Source: Nemania diffusa (taxonomy: Eukaryota > Ascomycota > Sordariomycetes > Xylariales > Xylariaceae). From it: a DNA stretch of 64,000 nt. The notes under the pieces were generated by a model. That model did no database searches, was not told the origin of the DNA, and saw only the letters and a list, made by a program, of their open reading frames with translations. Shown piece by piece: positions 12,953 to 25,100 of the stretch (the first letter of the stretch is position 1; every line of letters starts with the position of its first letter). The stretch is taken from contig JBBPUQ010000001.1 in the NCBI GenBank assembly GCA_038501195.1, positions 7,094,894 to 7,158,893 of the forward strand, written 5' to 3'. Made by a program: the position numbers and the translations under genes.

Positions 12953-13560
12953 AATTGTATGTTTAATAGTATGTATATAGCTCTTTTTAGCTGCATTTTA
13001 AACTAAGGATTGCTAAAGTTATTAATAGGTAGACTTTTTAGTTGTTGTAAAAACAATAAATAAACGTTTATTATAAAAAATGAAAAAAAGTTATTAATTT
13101 TTAGTATTTTTTTATTTGTTTATAATATTTAGTGTATTTTTTACTTATATATATATATATATTTCTGTTAACAGTAAAAGCTGTTTTTTTATTAAATATA
13201 ATATTTATAATTTTTGTAGTAAGCTTGTTATTAGTTTTTTATTTTGTAAAGTTGTTATTAAAGCTTTTTATGTTAATATTACTAAATAGGTAAAGTTGTA
13301 AAAGTAATTAGTGATTTTAAGCTTTGAAGGCTTTTTTATATAACGAAGGTACAATTTTTATATTAAATAAACTTTCTGATTTTTAGTTGTGTAGTTTAGC
13401 AAAAAAGAGTATTATTAGTAGTAGCTATTTCAATCGATTAATTAAGCTGTTATTTTTTTTATTAAAGCGTTTAATTAAAGTTTAAAATATTTATAATATT
13501 TTTAATTGTTAGAAATAACTTTTTGCACTAAAAAACAAATTTAATATTTAATTTTTATTG

Positions 13561-14839
13561 TAATATTTATAACATTTATAAAGTTAAAAGCTAGTTTACT
13601 TTGTACTTTTATACTAATATGTTAGTTATATAGTTTTTTTTGTATAACTAGTTTATTAAATGCTTTGGATGTACTAATGTAGCATTTGTTCTAGCTATTA
13701 ATGTTAGAGATATTTTCAAGCTATAATTCTCTGTATAATAACGTTATCGAAAATTAGTAAAACAAAAGTTTAGCAAAGCTTTTAGTATTACAACTTATTT
13801 AAACTAGTTTTGCTTTTTTAATTTTTTAAATTGTAGCTACTTTTAGCAAAAAGTTGTTTATTAGTATTAAATAAAGTAATTAAATAAAGTTTAATAATTT
13901 ATTATATTTTATAATAAATTTTACTTTTAATTAACTTAAAAAAGTAATTTTATTTTGATAAATCTTCTTTTTTTTATTTATTGTTGTATTTTTAACTAAT
14001 TAAAGCGTTATATTTTTTTTAGTTGTTATTTTTAGCAAATATAATATAACTTTTTAATAGTGCTTTAGATTTACTTTGTGTATTTATTGCTAAATTTATT
14101 TGAATTTTTAAATTTTACTATTATTTTTTTCTTTTTTTAGTTCTGCTGAGCTTTTTTATTTTTTACTATTTAATAAATAAAGATTTTATTTTTAATTATT
14201 TTTGCTTGAGCTTAATATACTAATATTCCTGTATTAGCTATATATAAACCAATCTTGTATATATAAATAGACTTTTTTTAACTATACCTTTTTTATTATT
14301 TTATTTTGCTGCTAGCAATCAAACTTATACTCTAAAAAGTTATATTTTGATTAAATATAATAACTTGTTATATTTGCTAATAAGTTTAATCGTTTATGTT
14401 TTAATTATTGACCTGCTTATATTAATAACTTGTTAAATAAAGCTTTAGTTTTACTGATTTTTTTATTATATTTATATGCTAGTACTATTATATATTTTTT
14501 TTATACTTGTTTAAATAATTACTTAAAGCTGAATATTATATTTTATATTTTAGTACACTTTTTTTATAAAAATACATTAATTTAATACTTTATTTTGACT
14601 TTGTTTGTTGTGTTATAATTTTTTTTTTATAATCGAATATTGTACTTATATTTATATAAAAACTTTTATACTATATACTCTAGCTATTTAATATGTTTAA
14701 ATAAGTATAATGTTATTATATAACAATAATATAAATAAAGTTGAGCTTAAGCAGAACTAAAGTAATAATTAGTATAAAATATACTGTTTTAGTATAAACA
14801 AGTATAAACTTATATTCTAGTTTTTTTGTAGTAGTATAA
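13561..14839. other. Decayed AT-rich DNA left of the 20-bp repeat
   Basis: This may include the remainder of the copia 5' end, but the match to the 27.1-27.6 kb region is too weak to claim. No gene seen. Confidence 0.35.
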
Positions 14840-14948
14840 ACTATAAAGGAAAAAAAAATAACTATATCGAAAAAAAGAATAACTATATCGAAAAAGAAAA
14901 TAACTATATCGAAAAAAAAAATAACTATATTGAAAAAAAAAGAAATAA
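14840..14948. repeat. Tandem repeat, 20-21 bp unit, four to five copies
   Basis: Repeats of AATAACTATATCGAAAAA with varying A-run length. The minus-strand open frame 14716-14967, with a recurring Ile-Val-Ile-Phe-Phe-Phe-Asp pattern, is a by-product of this repeat and not a protein I would annotate. Confidence 0.8.
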
Positions 14949-16233
14949 CAACGAAATAAAAAATCAAAAAAGCTAGAAACTAAAAGTTAATATTAATAAT
15001 AATAGAAATATTATTTTATTAGTATTAGACAACAATATTTTTAATAATTTAAAAAAAAAGAAAAAATAGTGTGTATATATATATAAGCTAATATATAGAG
15101 CTTGTAATAAAATTAAATAAAGTTGGCTTAAAAAAGTTAACAAAATTAAAAAAAAATATAATATAATTTAAAAAGCGCTAAATATTGAAATTAAAGAATT
15201 AAAAAAAAAAATTATATATTTAAAGTTACAAAATTAAGTTATTTAAAATATAAGTTTGATACTATTTATAATTAAAGTTGTTTAATTAGTTATGCTAATT
15301 TATAATTGTTTAGTTATAGCATAAGTACTTTTTATATATTTTAAATAAATTTTATGTTGTTAAACTAAACAATAATAGTAATATTATATACTAAAGCTAC
15401 AAAGCTATATATATTAATTTATATAAATAAAGTAATATATTTATAAGTTTTAGTATAATTTATTTATATTTGTATTTATGTAGTATATTTTATATTTTGA
15501 TATAAATCTAGAACTATTTCTACGAACAAACGATTTTTAACTGCTACAGCGGTTTCAAAAACTTCGCAAACATTTATTAATATGTTTGTGTAATTATTTT
15601 TTTACTAAGATATACTTATTTAACGCTGCTTTAGTTTTTAAAAAACGCTCTTTTTTTATTTAAAAAGCTCCTAGTTAATATTTAATTTTATATTTGGAAA
15701 AAACTAATTTTAAGTAACAAGTTTGTTTATTGTTTGTTCTGTTTGAATTTTTATACCTTTTTTTTCAATTGCTAGTTTAAAAAAGTTTGTTTTTTTAATC
15801 GCTTTTATATCAGCGTTATATACTGCTGTATTATAACAGCAGATAAGCTATTTAAGTACTTAAATTATTTGCTAATTTATAAACAATAAAATTATATTAT
15901 AGCTTATTTGTTTTATAGTAAATTATATAATTGTTTAATATTTTGTATATTTAGGTTTATTATAACAGTTGACTTGTTTTAGCAACAAACATTTTCGCTT
16001 TTAGTTTTTTTAAAAAGTTTAGCTATTTTTATAGCAGTATAAAAAAGGCTTAAATTAAACAACTTATTAAAATAGAGCTTATGTAATAAAGCAGTTAAAT
16101 ATTTAAAAAAAAACAGAAGGTGTTTTTAAGAAACTAATTTTTGGCTTAGTTTATATATATTAGCTGCTTTTATATTTTAGCAATTTATATAAACGAAACA
16201 AAAAGGTTATATATATGCTACAAAAGTAAAATA
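14949..16233. other. Decayed AT-rich DNA
   Basis: No gene or repeat that I can support between the short tandem repeat and the relic gene that starts at 16234. Confidence 0.4.
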
Positions 16234-17435
16234 ATGGACTAAAAAAACTATTATATTAATTTTGCTATAAATAATGTTGACGAAGCTGCATTAAATATAT
16301 TCGGAATAAAAGCTTGGTATATTTATATGTAGCTAAATTACTGAAAAAACTGTAGCTTAAAAACTGTGCAAAAAATAGACTTTATTTGTTAGCTATAAAA
16401 TATAAATTAAGTTTGTTTTTATAAAACCTATAGTAAATGTGTTAGCTATATAATTACTAATTTGTTTTTTTTTTATAATATAATTAATATAATTAGCTAA
16501 AAAAAAACAGACGTAGCAATTTTTTATACTAAAATTACAAACTTTAAGCTTTTTATAAATTTAACAAAGTTTTGCTTTAATAATAAAACTAAAAAGTTTG
16601 TTGCAAGTTTATATAATAATAACATTATAACAAATATATTTATAAATAGTTTAAAAATGTTATTGCTTAGTTAAAAAAGTAACTTCGAAAGTTATTCGGT
16701 ATTTATAAACTTTTTTAAATTAGTTAATAAAAAAATAAATAGTAATATTAAAATAAACAATGCTAATATTATATTTTATAAGTTTAAAAATATTAATAAA
16801 AAACTAGAAGATTTTGATATAGCGGACTATTTTAGTAACTTTTTATTATTTTTAAGTGCAGAGCTTACTAGTAGTTATAGTAGTACTAGTAGTTATAGTA
16901 GTACTAGCAGCTATAATAGTAAATCTAACACTGTTTTTTAAGCTATATTTACTGTTTAACCCTAAGTTATAGTTATTAAAAATAACGAAAATAACAATTT
17001 AAAGCGAAGATGTTTTAATAAAAGTAAGCAAAATAGCAGCAACAGCTGTTTTTTTGTTAGCAATTGCTTATGTTTAATATTTAACTTTTATAATAGCAAT
17101 TATAAACAGTATATTAGTTATATACAAACTTTACAGATTAATAATTTTATAATATATAAATATAAGTTAAAAAATAAAAGTAAAAGTAAAAATAAACATA
17201 AATTTTACAATAGCAATCGTATTAAAAAAAGTCCTTATTTTAAAAGATCGCTATTTAATACACTCGGCGATTTGTACAATTATAGTAATAATTTGAAAGC
17301 AAGCGTTTTTTAACAGCGATTTAGCGCTAAATGCAGTTTGGGCTAAAAGCTGTAGCTGTATAAGCGCTAAAAGCTCGTAAGCAGTGTTTTATTTAATAGC
17401 TCCGGAGATTTAAGCGATTTTATTTGTATTAAATA
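16234..17435 (+). pseudogene. Relic gene C, 400 codons, unrecognised family, multicopy
   Basis: From an ATG at 16234, a single phase can be followed to a TAA near 17435 with about 15 in-frame TAA, TAG or TGA codons. Between about 16501 and 16930 only one stop occurs in 140 codons. Readable parts in order: Glu-Ala-Ala-Leu-Asn-Ile-Phe-Gly-Ile-Lys-Ala-Trp-Tyr (codons 18-30), an Asn/Lys-rich helical middle, Phe-Asp-Ile-Ala-Asp-Tyr-Phe-Ser (near 16813), an in-phase Ser/Thr/Tyr repeat (16861-16925), Val-Ile-Val-Ile-Lys-Asn-Asn-Glu-Asn-Asn (near 16970), then a Lys/Ser-rich tail. Partial copies occur at 46205-46440 and 51603-51740, so this is a repeated element, probably a transposon protein. I recognise no catalytic motif. 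Confidence 0.5.
16861..16925 (+). repeat. 18-bp in-phase tandem repeat inside relic gene C
   Basis: About three and a half copies of an 18-bp AGTAGTTATAGTAGTACT unit encode Ser-Ser-Tyr-Ser-Ser-Thr in the frame of the relic gene. The unit length is a multiple of three, consistent with expansion while the gene was coding. Confidence 0.7.
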
Positions 17436-18684
17436 ATATATGTTTTTTAAGTTTTTGCTATTACTAGATTTAATATATTTTGCTTTTTTTTATTTTTTCT
17501 GATTTAACTAAAGTTTGTAATAAATTTAAAACAAAAGTTAACTTAAAAGATTTTTATTATATAATAATATTTTAACTAATTTTATTTAAATTTATTGCAA
17601 AAATGTTTGTTTGACTAACTTGCTAAAATTTATTAACTAAATTAATAAGTTAATTAACTAAGTAATTTAAATAATATATATAAAGCGTACAGATTGTAAA
17701 AAGCAAAGTAAATAAATAAATAAAGTAGCAGGTAAAATAATAAATAAAATAAGTAAATAAAGTAGTAAGTAGGTAGGGTAGTTTTACAAGCTTACTGGGC
17801 CTACTATATAACTTTTATACTACAACGTACACTTTTCGAGGTATAATTGCAGCAATTACAACACTGTTTTTACTCGCTTACTTTTTTTATAACTAGCAGA
17901 AAGAAATAGATTAATAGCTAAAATAGCAGGTTATGTTTTTAGTTTTTTGCTTTTTGTTTTTAGTTTAAGCTGTTTTAAGCTAGTTTAAGAAGCTTTATTG
18001 CTCTAGTTATAAAAGCTTACTGCAATACTTGTAGCTTTTACGCCTAGCTATCGATTTATTTGCGACTTGTAGATTAGTTTACTATATTTATACTCCTTTA
18101 ATACAAGTTTTACTTACTGCGATTATAGTGCTTTAGAATATGTTGTAAATAGTAAAATATAGGCTAAATATATATAAGTGGCTAAGTCAGTAGCTAAGTA
18201 AGTAGCTAGTGAAGTAGCTGTATAAATAGCTGAATATATAAGGTTAAAAACAGTACTAGCTAGCTTACTTAAGAAAAAAAAGCTTCTTTGTTACTAAAAA
18301 AAACAACAAAAAATATTTTTAAAAAATAAAAAAATTAATTAAAAGTAATTAATAAGTAACAAGTTAAATAAAAAATTATTACTTTATTTATAATTAATTT
18401 AAAACTTATTATTTAAATTAGATTGGGTTAATTAATAAATAGTTAATTAAAATATTACTTTAGCTATAGGTAATACTGCTGCTCTTTAGGCTCATACTCA
18501 GCGTTATACAGTCGAAGTTAAACTTTTTACAAAAGTATAAGCAAAGATTTAAATAATAAAGAAAAAAATAGAAATAAATACTATTAACAGTATTACTTGT
18601 AAAATTTTAAGCTTTTATAAAGCAATAAGTAGCTAAATAAGTAAAACTATAAAAGAACAGTTAATAAGATTTAAATAACTTACT
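17436..18684. other. Decayed DNA with TAAA/TAAG-type simple repeats
   Basis: Imperfect tetranucleotide tracts (AAATAAAT, AAGTAAGT, GTAGGTAG) occur at about 17690-17790, and AAGTAGCT-like repeats at about 18175-18235. No gene seen. Confidence 0.45.
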
Positions 18685-18736
18685 AGAGTTGTTGTGTAAT
18701 TGGTCCGATCGCCCAAGTTCTAGTAAGTACTAAGCA
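18685..18736. other. Local hairpin in a short G+C-richer island
   Basis: Two arms, around CTTACTAGAGTTG and CAAGTTCTAGTAAG, are near reverse complements and flank a loop of about 20 nt containing TCCGATCGCCC. I tested the region by eye as a tRNA and found no T-arm or anticodon arm of the right spacing. It may be a remnant of an RNA gene or chance. Confidence 0.25.
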
Positions 18737-19967
18737 CTAGGTCTTAGTATAACTATTTAGATATAGTATAAACTCCGGCAGCTGTTTAGTTTTATATACT
18801 GCTAGCAACAAAGGTTAGTTGTAACTATTAACGGAAATATTTTTAGTTGTATGTAATTTGTAGCAAAAAAGAAATAGTAGCAAAAATAGCAACAGTAATA
18901 GTTTTTTAGCAAAAAAAATTAAGTAAATATAAATATACTGCATTTAACTTTTTATTAAAAAATAATAAATAATATAATAATATCGATTTATAAAGCTATT
19001 TTAAATATTGTTTTTGCTAGTTTATAAATATATTATTGTTTTATTGCAAGTACTATAATAGTATAAAAAGTTTCGTTTTTAGTTGTTTATACAACTTTTT
19101 GCTTTTTATAATAAAACTACTAAGAAAAAAGTTCGAGTCGAAAAAATACAAATATTGCAATTCCGGGTTTTATATGCTTGCTTGTTATATATTAGCTTAT
19201 TTTTTTATTTTTAATATTTTCGGCAATTCTATATATAAATACAAACAAAGAGCACATAAATAATACTAATAAAAAGCATTTTTTAAAACTAAAAACAAAA
19301 CTAAAGTAGATTTTAATATTTAGCCACTTGCTTTGCTAATATGTTTTTTAAGTTACTTTAAGTAAATATAGTGTATTATTACTTTTATTAGTTCTATATA
19401 CCTAAATACTTAAGTAGTTACTAACTTAGATAAATATATAATAAACTTATATTGAAAAATTGAAGTAATATTAAACGCTATATTTTTAGGTATAACTAAA
19501 ATTACAAACAACGTTAATATATTAAGTCTAAGCATTTTTATTGTTATTTTATTTTTATTTAAGTAATATATATATATTTGTTTGTTTACTGTTTAACTGT
19601 TATATTTGTTTTACTAAATGCAGCGTACTTTAAGTTATATGCTAGCTTTTATAAACATGTAAACATATTTTTTTTATTCGAATAATTTATTAGCTTAATA
19701 GCTATATATATAACAAACTTTAACTACTTTAATATAACAAAACACACTTTTTTACTACTTACTAACTAAAATATTATTTTAGTTATTTAAATATATTTTT
19801 AACAAAAGTACTTATATTATAAAGCTTAATAAAAACGATTAAACTTTTTTTAACTAAACTAAAAAGGGTGTAAGTTTTACTAAAAGTAATATTATAACAT
19901 ATATTTTCGCTGCTAATTATGTAACTACAAAGCTTTAATTATTAGAAACAGTTGTAAAAATGTTTAG
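18737..19967. other. Decayed AT-rich DNA
   Basis: The open frame at 19036-19263 has no stop support from flanking sequence in phase and no recognisable composition, so I do not annotate it as a gene. Nothing else seen. Confidence 0.35.
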
Positions 19968-20555
19968 TAGTATAGCTAATAACAAACAAATCGCTTTAAA
20001 AATCGGACGATTGTTTATTAGCAACAGGGTTTTTTGCTATGCTAAAATTAGACCTAATAAAAAGTTAAACAAATATATATTCAACTAAACTATTGCTAAT
20101 AACAGTACTACTAGTAGCTATACTGCTAGTAATAGTAGTACTAATAAAGCTTTATCTTTGTTTTTTTCGGTATAAAATTATATTATTAACGTTACAAAAG
20201 CTATTTTTAAACCGGTATTTAGCTCTATAAGTAAAAAAAACAGCTTTAGTTAATTTATAGCTTAGTGTTATATCTGCAATTTAAATATTTAAAATCAATA
20301 TTTTTTGCGTAAAATATACTAAAACTAGCTTTTATAAATTTTTTAAATTAAAATACTCCGAAAATATTCGAAAGCTTTTGTTAGTTTAAAATAAAGCAGC
20401 ATTTGAAAATATTTAATACAATTTCGAACTTTAACTTTAAACTTCAAGTTTAATATTCCATTCTATACCTGATCCGTTTTTTTAACTACTGCTAATAATA
20501 TTAAAAAACAGTAGCAACAGTATTTAGTTTTAGACTTTTTTTAATAGTACAGCTT
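19968..20555 (+). pseudogene. Relic frame with Ser/Thr tract, unrecognised
   Basis: A plus-strand phase of about 195 codons can be followed with roughly a dozen stops. It starts Lys-Gln-Ile-Ala-Leu-Lys-Ile-Gly-Arg-Leu-Phe-Ile-Ser-Asn-Arg (around 19995), followed by Cys-Tyr-Ala-Lys-Ile-Arg-Pro-Asn-Lys-Lys. A Ser/Thr/Ala tract (Asn-Ser-Thr-Thr-Ser-Ser-Tyr-Thr-Ala-Ser) lies at about 20097-20155. That tract resembles the in-phase Ser/Thr repeat of relic gene C, which lies about 3 kb to the left on the same strand, so the two may be parts of one element. The right end retains unusual TCC and CCA codons. No domain identified. Confidence 0.3.
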
Positions 20556-20660
20556 ATACTATTTAAACCAATAATTTAAAAAAAATATTTTATTTTTTGT
20601 TGTTTGTATAATTTTGCTATAGTTTAATATAATTGAATTAAATGTTTTAATTTGTAAATA

Positions 20661-20941
20661 GTAAAACAGTGTAAATAACTCAACTATATAAAAATTAAAT
20701 TGATTAAATTATTAAGTTCTAGTTTTTTTTTTTTTTATTTAAAACAGTTAGCTAAAGCTAGCACTTTTTACAAATAATTACATTTTTCAGTAGCTTTTTT
20801 CAAAAAACTGCTATTTTTTAACATATGTTTATATTGCTTTATTACTATTTTTTTTAGCTTCAAATTTTTAAAAATAATTAAAATAACTATAGTTAGTTCT
20901 TTAAAGTATATAGTATATATATATTATATATTTCGTTTTAA
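20661..20941 (+). mobile_element. MITE-like element A, copy 1
   Basis: 281 bp with ends GTAAAACA and CGTTTTAA, flanked by TA on both sides (20659-20660 and 20942-20943). The body matches copies at 55.2, 59.4 and 60.0 kb in the same orientation. Landmarks are ATTAAATTATTAAG followed by a T-run and ATTTAA, AGTTAGCTAAAGCTAGCA, and near the right end TTTAAAGTATATAGTATATA. It is too short to encode a transposase. TA flanks with short inverted ends suggest a non-autonomous Tc1/mariner-type element. Confidence 0.6.
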
Positions 20942-20943
20942 TA

Positions 20944-22149
20944 GCTTTTTAAAAGCTTTATATAGTATAGCATACTTTACTAACTTCTCGATTTTTTATA
21001 TAAGTAGCTCTTTGTATAAATAATGCATTATCTGCTTTTTTTTGCTTATAATATTACATTAAAATTAATCAATGTTTATTTTATTAGCTATTTTTTATTT
21101 TTATTTATTTTTATTTATTACTTTATTTATTTAAACTTAGTAAATTTTAAGTTTTATAAAAATATACTTTTTTATACACTAACGTTAATGTTTACAGTCT
21201 GCTAGCTTCTAGCGATTGTACTACTTTTTTTAACTTTTTTTTTTGAGCAACAAGTTTTATACACAAAAATAGTTGCTAAATATGCCAACTATAATAAACA
21301 AATAACTTATAATATATATAAAAATGCTTTAAATAGCTACTAAAAAGTTATACAAATTTTACTTACTTAAGTAATATATAAAAATACCCAGCATAAAATA
21401 AAACATATTTAATATTTATTTTTTATTAAATATTTATATATATGTTAATTTTGTTTATAAAATAGATTTATTTGCAAATTTAAGCATAAATTTTTTAATA
21501 ACTAATAAAATAATTAATATGTTGTTAAAAATAAGCTTTTAAAATTAATTAAATTGATTAGTATATTGTTGTTTTTGTTGTGTTATTGCTGTTTTAGGAG
21601 ATTTTTTTTTAGTATATAAAATAAGTATATAAATAGAACTTTTTGAAACAGAAAGTACTTCTTTTTAGTTAAATCTTTTTAGTACTAAAACACAGAGCTT
21701 AATTTACTTTTTATATTTTTAACACATTTTTGCAAAACTAAGCTTCTAAAGCATTACTTTAACTAATATAAAAAGCTTAAAATAAGTTTCGATTTAGTTT
21801 AATAATTGTTTTAAAAGTGTTAATAATAAAGCAGCAGAAAAACTAGTTAGTACTTAAACAGGTAAGCAGTTTAAAAGTGTGTTAACTTTTTCTGTTGATT
21901 TTTTATTGCATTTTTGAGCGTTTTAAATAATTTAAAACGATTTAACAACGCAGCAAAATAACAAGTGTATATGTAGTGTAATAAAGTATATACTACTTCT
22001 TTGATTTTTTATTGCATTTTTGATCGATTTGAAAACTGTAAAATCGTTTTTTGAAAATATTAAAATCAATTTAAAAGCTATAAGTTAGTTTTAAACTAAT
22101 AACTTGTTAACTTTTTTTTTTTAAAGCTTTTTTTTAAAACTTTTAAATT
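20944..22149. other. Region downstream of the copia coding part
   Basis: This should contain the 3' untranslated part and LTR of the minus-strand copia element. I could not match it to a second LTR on the far side, so the LTRs are not called. The 21023-21205 frame is hydrophobic low-complexity and not supported as a gene. Confidence 0.35.
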
Positions 22150-25100
22150 TTTGTTAATAGCTTTTTTTATTTGCTTTATTTGCAACTTTTTTTTTATATC
22201 GATTATGTTTAATTGTTTTAAAAAGCTTTTTTATTTTTTTTTTATAAAGCTTTTTGTAAACTTATTTACAATTATTTTGTTTGTAAATATATATTCTATT
22301 TATAAATGCTTTTGTTAAACTTTCTACTTTAGTTAATAATTATATATATCAATATATTTTAGCTTAGTTTTTAAAACTGCTATTTTTTTATTTATTAATT
22401 TTATTGTTTGTTAGTTATTACATTCTATTGTTATATAGCTTTTTTTTAGCTTAAAGTTTAGTTTTTTAAAAAGTTGGCTTATAAATAAGTTTTTTTTTAA
22501 AGCTTGTAATAGTGCTAAAAGTTCTGCTTTAGTTATTAAAATAGTAATAGTGTTTTATTTTGTAGCTATTTAACTTATTATATTTTTAAATAAAATTATT
22601 ATATAAATTTGTAAACTTTTGTAGTTTAAAGTATTATTAGCAAAAAAAAAGTTACTAGTTACTACAAAGTTGTTTTTTGTTTTATATTAGTAAATGTAGT
22701 ATTTTGTTTTATATAAGTAAAAAATTACTTTATTAGCTGTAGCATAATATTTAAAGCTTAAATTTAAGTTAAATTGGGCTAGCTTAAAAGCTGCAAAAAC
22801 AACGTTGGGTCAAATAATTATAGCAGTATATAAAATCAAACCGATTTTTTTTTAATAAAAGTATATCGAAATTTAGCTTGCAATTTTACTATAAAGTAAA
22901 TATTTTTGCATTTTTATAGAAATTTTCAATTTAGTAATAAGTTTGCTTAGCTTGTTAATTTTTTCGATATAAAAAGCTTGTAAAAGCTACAATTAGTGTT
23001 TTTTTCGATTTTTTATTACTTTTATACTTAAAAATTACTATAGATTATTATTACTAACTATTTAATACTTTTTTTAAAAAAACTGTATAGCAGCTAAAGC
23101 TACTTTTTTTTAGCTTTTTTTATAAGTAACAACTATATTATTAATATAAATAAAAATTAAAATGCTGTTTTTAGTGTAACAGCAAAGTTTGTAAAAAATT
23201 AACAAAAACTTTATTTTTTTTAGCAAGTTTGTTAGTTTTTTTTGCTACAAAAGCAATAATTTCTATAAACTGTATAATATTTTAAAAAGCTATAAAGCTG
23301 TTAAAAGCTTTTTATAGTTTAAAAGTATTTTTATATAGATTTTTTTATTTAATTTAGCGTTTATAAAAGTATTTATAGTATTATACTGCTTAAGTTTAAT
23401 ATTAAACTTAATTGTAATAGCTATTAAAGTTTTAAAAGATTTTTTAACTAAAATAAAAACATAAGTTTTTTTTTGTTCGTTAAAAAGCTGTTAATTTCTA
23501 TAAACTACTAGCTTTGCTTTATATTTTTAAAAATTTTTTTTTTTGTTAAATTTATATATATAAACTTATATACAGTTAAAAACAAGCTTTTTTTTTATTT
23601 TAGTAAAATTAACTTTTATTTAAAACTTTATTTCTTTATAATTAGCTAAATAAACTTTTTTTGTTTTAATAAATAAGTTTTTTATTAAATGTATTTTTAA
23701 ATCTTTGTAAAATTGTAGCAGTAATAATAAGTTTTTTTAATTAATTAGTAGCTTTTTTTTTAACTTTATTACTAGTTTTTTTAATAAATTAGCTGCTTTT
23801 TTTTTGTTATTTTAATCTTTTTCAAAACAGCGATAAAAGTATTTTATTAGTTTAGCTTTTGTAGCTTTTGTAATTAATTTATTGTATGTTTTTATCGCAG
23901 TACTTAAGCGTTTAAAATTAAACGTAGCTTTTTAGCAGCTTTTACGAAGTATTACTTTAATATAAAAATCGGGTTTTTGATCTGCTAAATTTTTAAAAAA
24001 GTTGACTTTTTAACTAGTTGGTTTAATAAAAGCATAAAAAATAGCTTGTAGTATTACTTTATACAAAAAAATAAAGTAGGGTTTTTGTAGCAAGTTTAAC
24101 AAAAAGTAATTAAGTTTTTTAATTGCTATTTTAAATATTTTTAGATTTTGTTCTTTTTTTTTTATTTTTTTTATAAGCATGTCTTTTAAGCTAGTGTTTG
24201 TTAGCAAAAATATAGTTTTTTCTGTTTTTTTATATAATTTTTTAATGATTAAGTTAAAAAGTTTTTCTGTTTAAGCATTTTGTAGCAAGTTTTTTATAAC
24301 GCTTAAGTCTATATTTAAAAAGTTGTTTTTTAAAAAATTTATATCGCTGTTAAAAGTAGCTTTTTTGTTAAAAATAACATTTTTAGTTTTTATAATTTTA
24401 TTAATTTAAAAGTACTAAATATAATATATATTAAAAAAAGTGTAGCTAATAAAAAAGCTTATAAAAGCTTTAAAATTAAACTTTTAATTTTTTTTCTGCT
24501 TTTTTTTAGTTTGTATAGTTATTATATATGCTTTGTAACTAAATATTTTTAAGTATACTAAATAAAGCTTGCAATTGTTTATTATTCTGTTTTTTAGTAT
24601 AGCGAAAAAGTAAAAGTATTTATAAAAAAACTTTTAGTTTAAAAGTTATTTAAATGTTTGATTATAAAAATAAATTGCTGTTTTAACAATTTTAAGCTAT
24701 AAATATTAAAGCAGCTTTGTGTTTGCTTTTATAACTTTAACTTTTTTTTCGATAAATTGTTTAATATGTTTAGTGCTTTTATTTTATATCTGTGTATATA
24801 ATACAGAAAGCTTTATTTATATACTGTAATTTTTTTAAAGCTATTTTTTAAAAGCTGAGCTTTTAATAATTTTTTTGTTTGTTTTTATTACAACTATTTT
24901 TAGTTGTTAATATATTTTGATTTAGTTTAAAAAATATAATAGTGCTTTTTAAATATAGTAATAAAATCAATTTTTAAAGTAGTAGTTAAAACAAGCACTT
25001 AAAAATCGGTTTGTAATAAATATAAAGCTTGTAAAACTTTTATAGCTTTTTATAAAAGTGTAAAAATTAATAACAATTTTTTTTTCTGTTTTTGTAAGTA

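Larger units (their letters stand above)
11820..13560 (-). mobile_element. Ty1/copia retrotransposon, 5' portion only, hypermutated
   Basis: A minus-strand relic related to the larger element at 22150-27130, matching it over the Gag (13020-13540 against 26650-27130) and protease-to-integrase region (12180-12500 against 25380-25700). At about 12240-12400 the minus strand reads Val-Ile-Lys-Leu-Tyr-Asn-Val-Ala-Tyr, then Ala-Thr-Ser-Leu and Glu-Val-Leu-Asn-Lys, the segment that in fungal copia polyproteins lies between the protease and the integrase zinc finger. Further on, near 11930-12010, it reads Leu-Val-Asp-Leu-Gly-Leu-Ala-Lys-Tyr-Ser, then Cys-to-Ser/Gln-altered residues where the HHCC finger would end. 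Frameshifts and stops are frequent. No reverse transcriptase follows, so the element is truncated at its 3' side. Confidence 0.65.

Noticed and set aside
18685..18800. tRNA-like segment (GTGTAATTGG followed by AAGTTCTAG)
   Set aside because: No T-arm with TTCRA loop, no anticodon arm at the right spacing and no acceptor stem.
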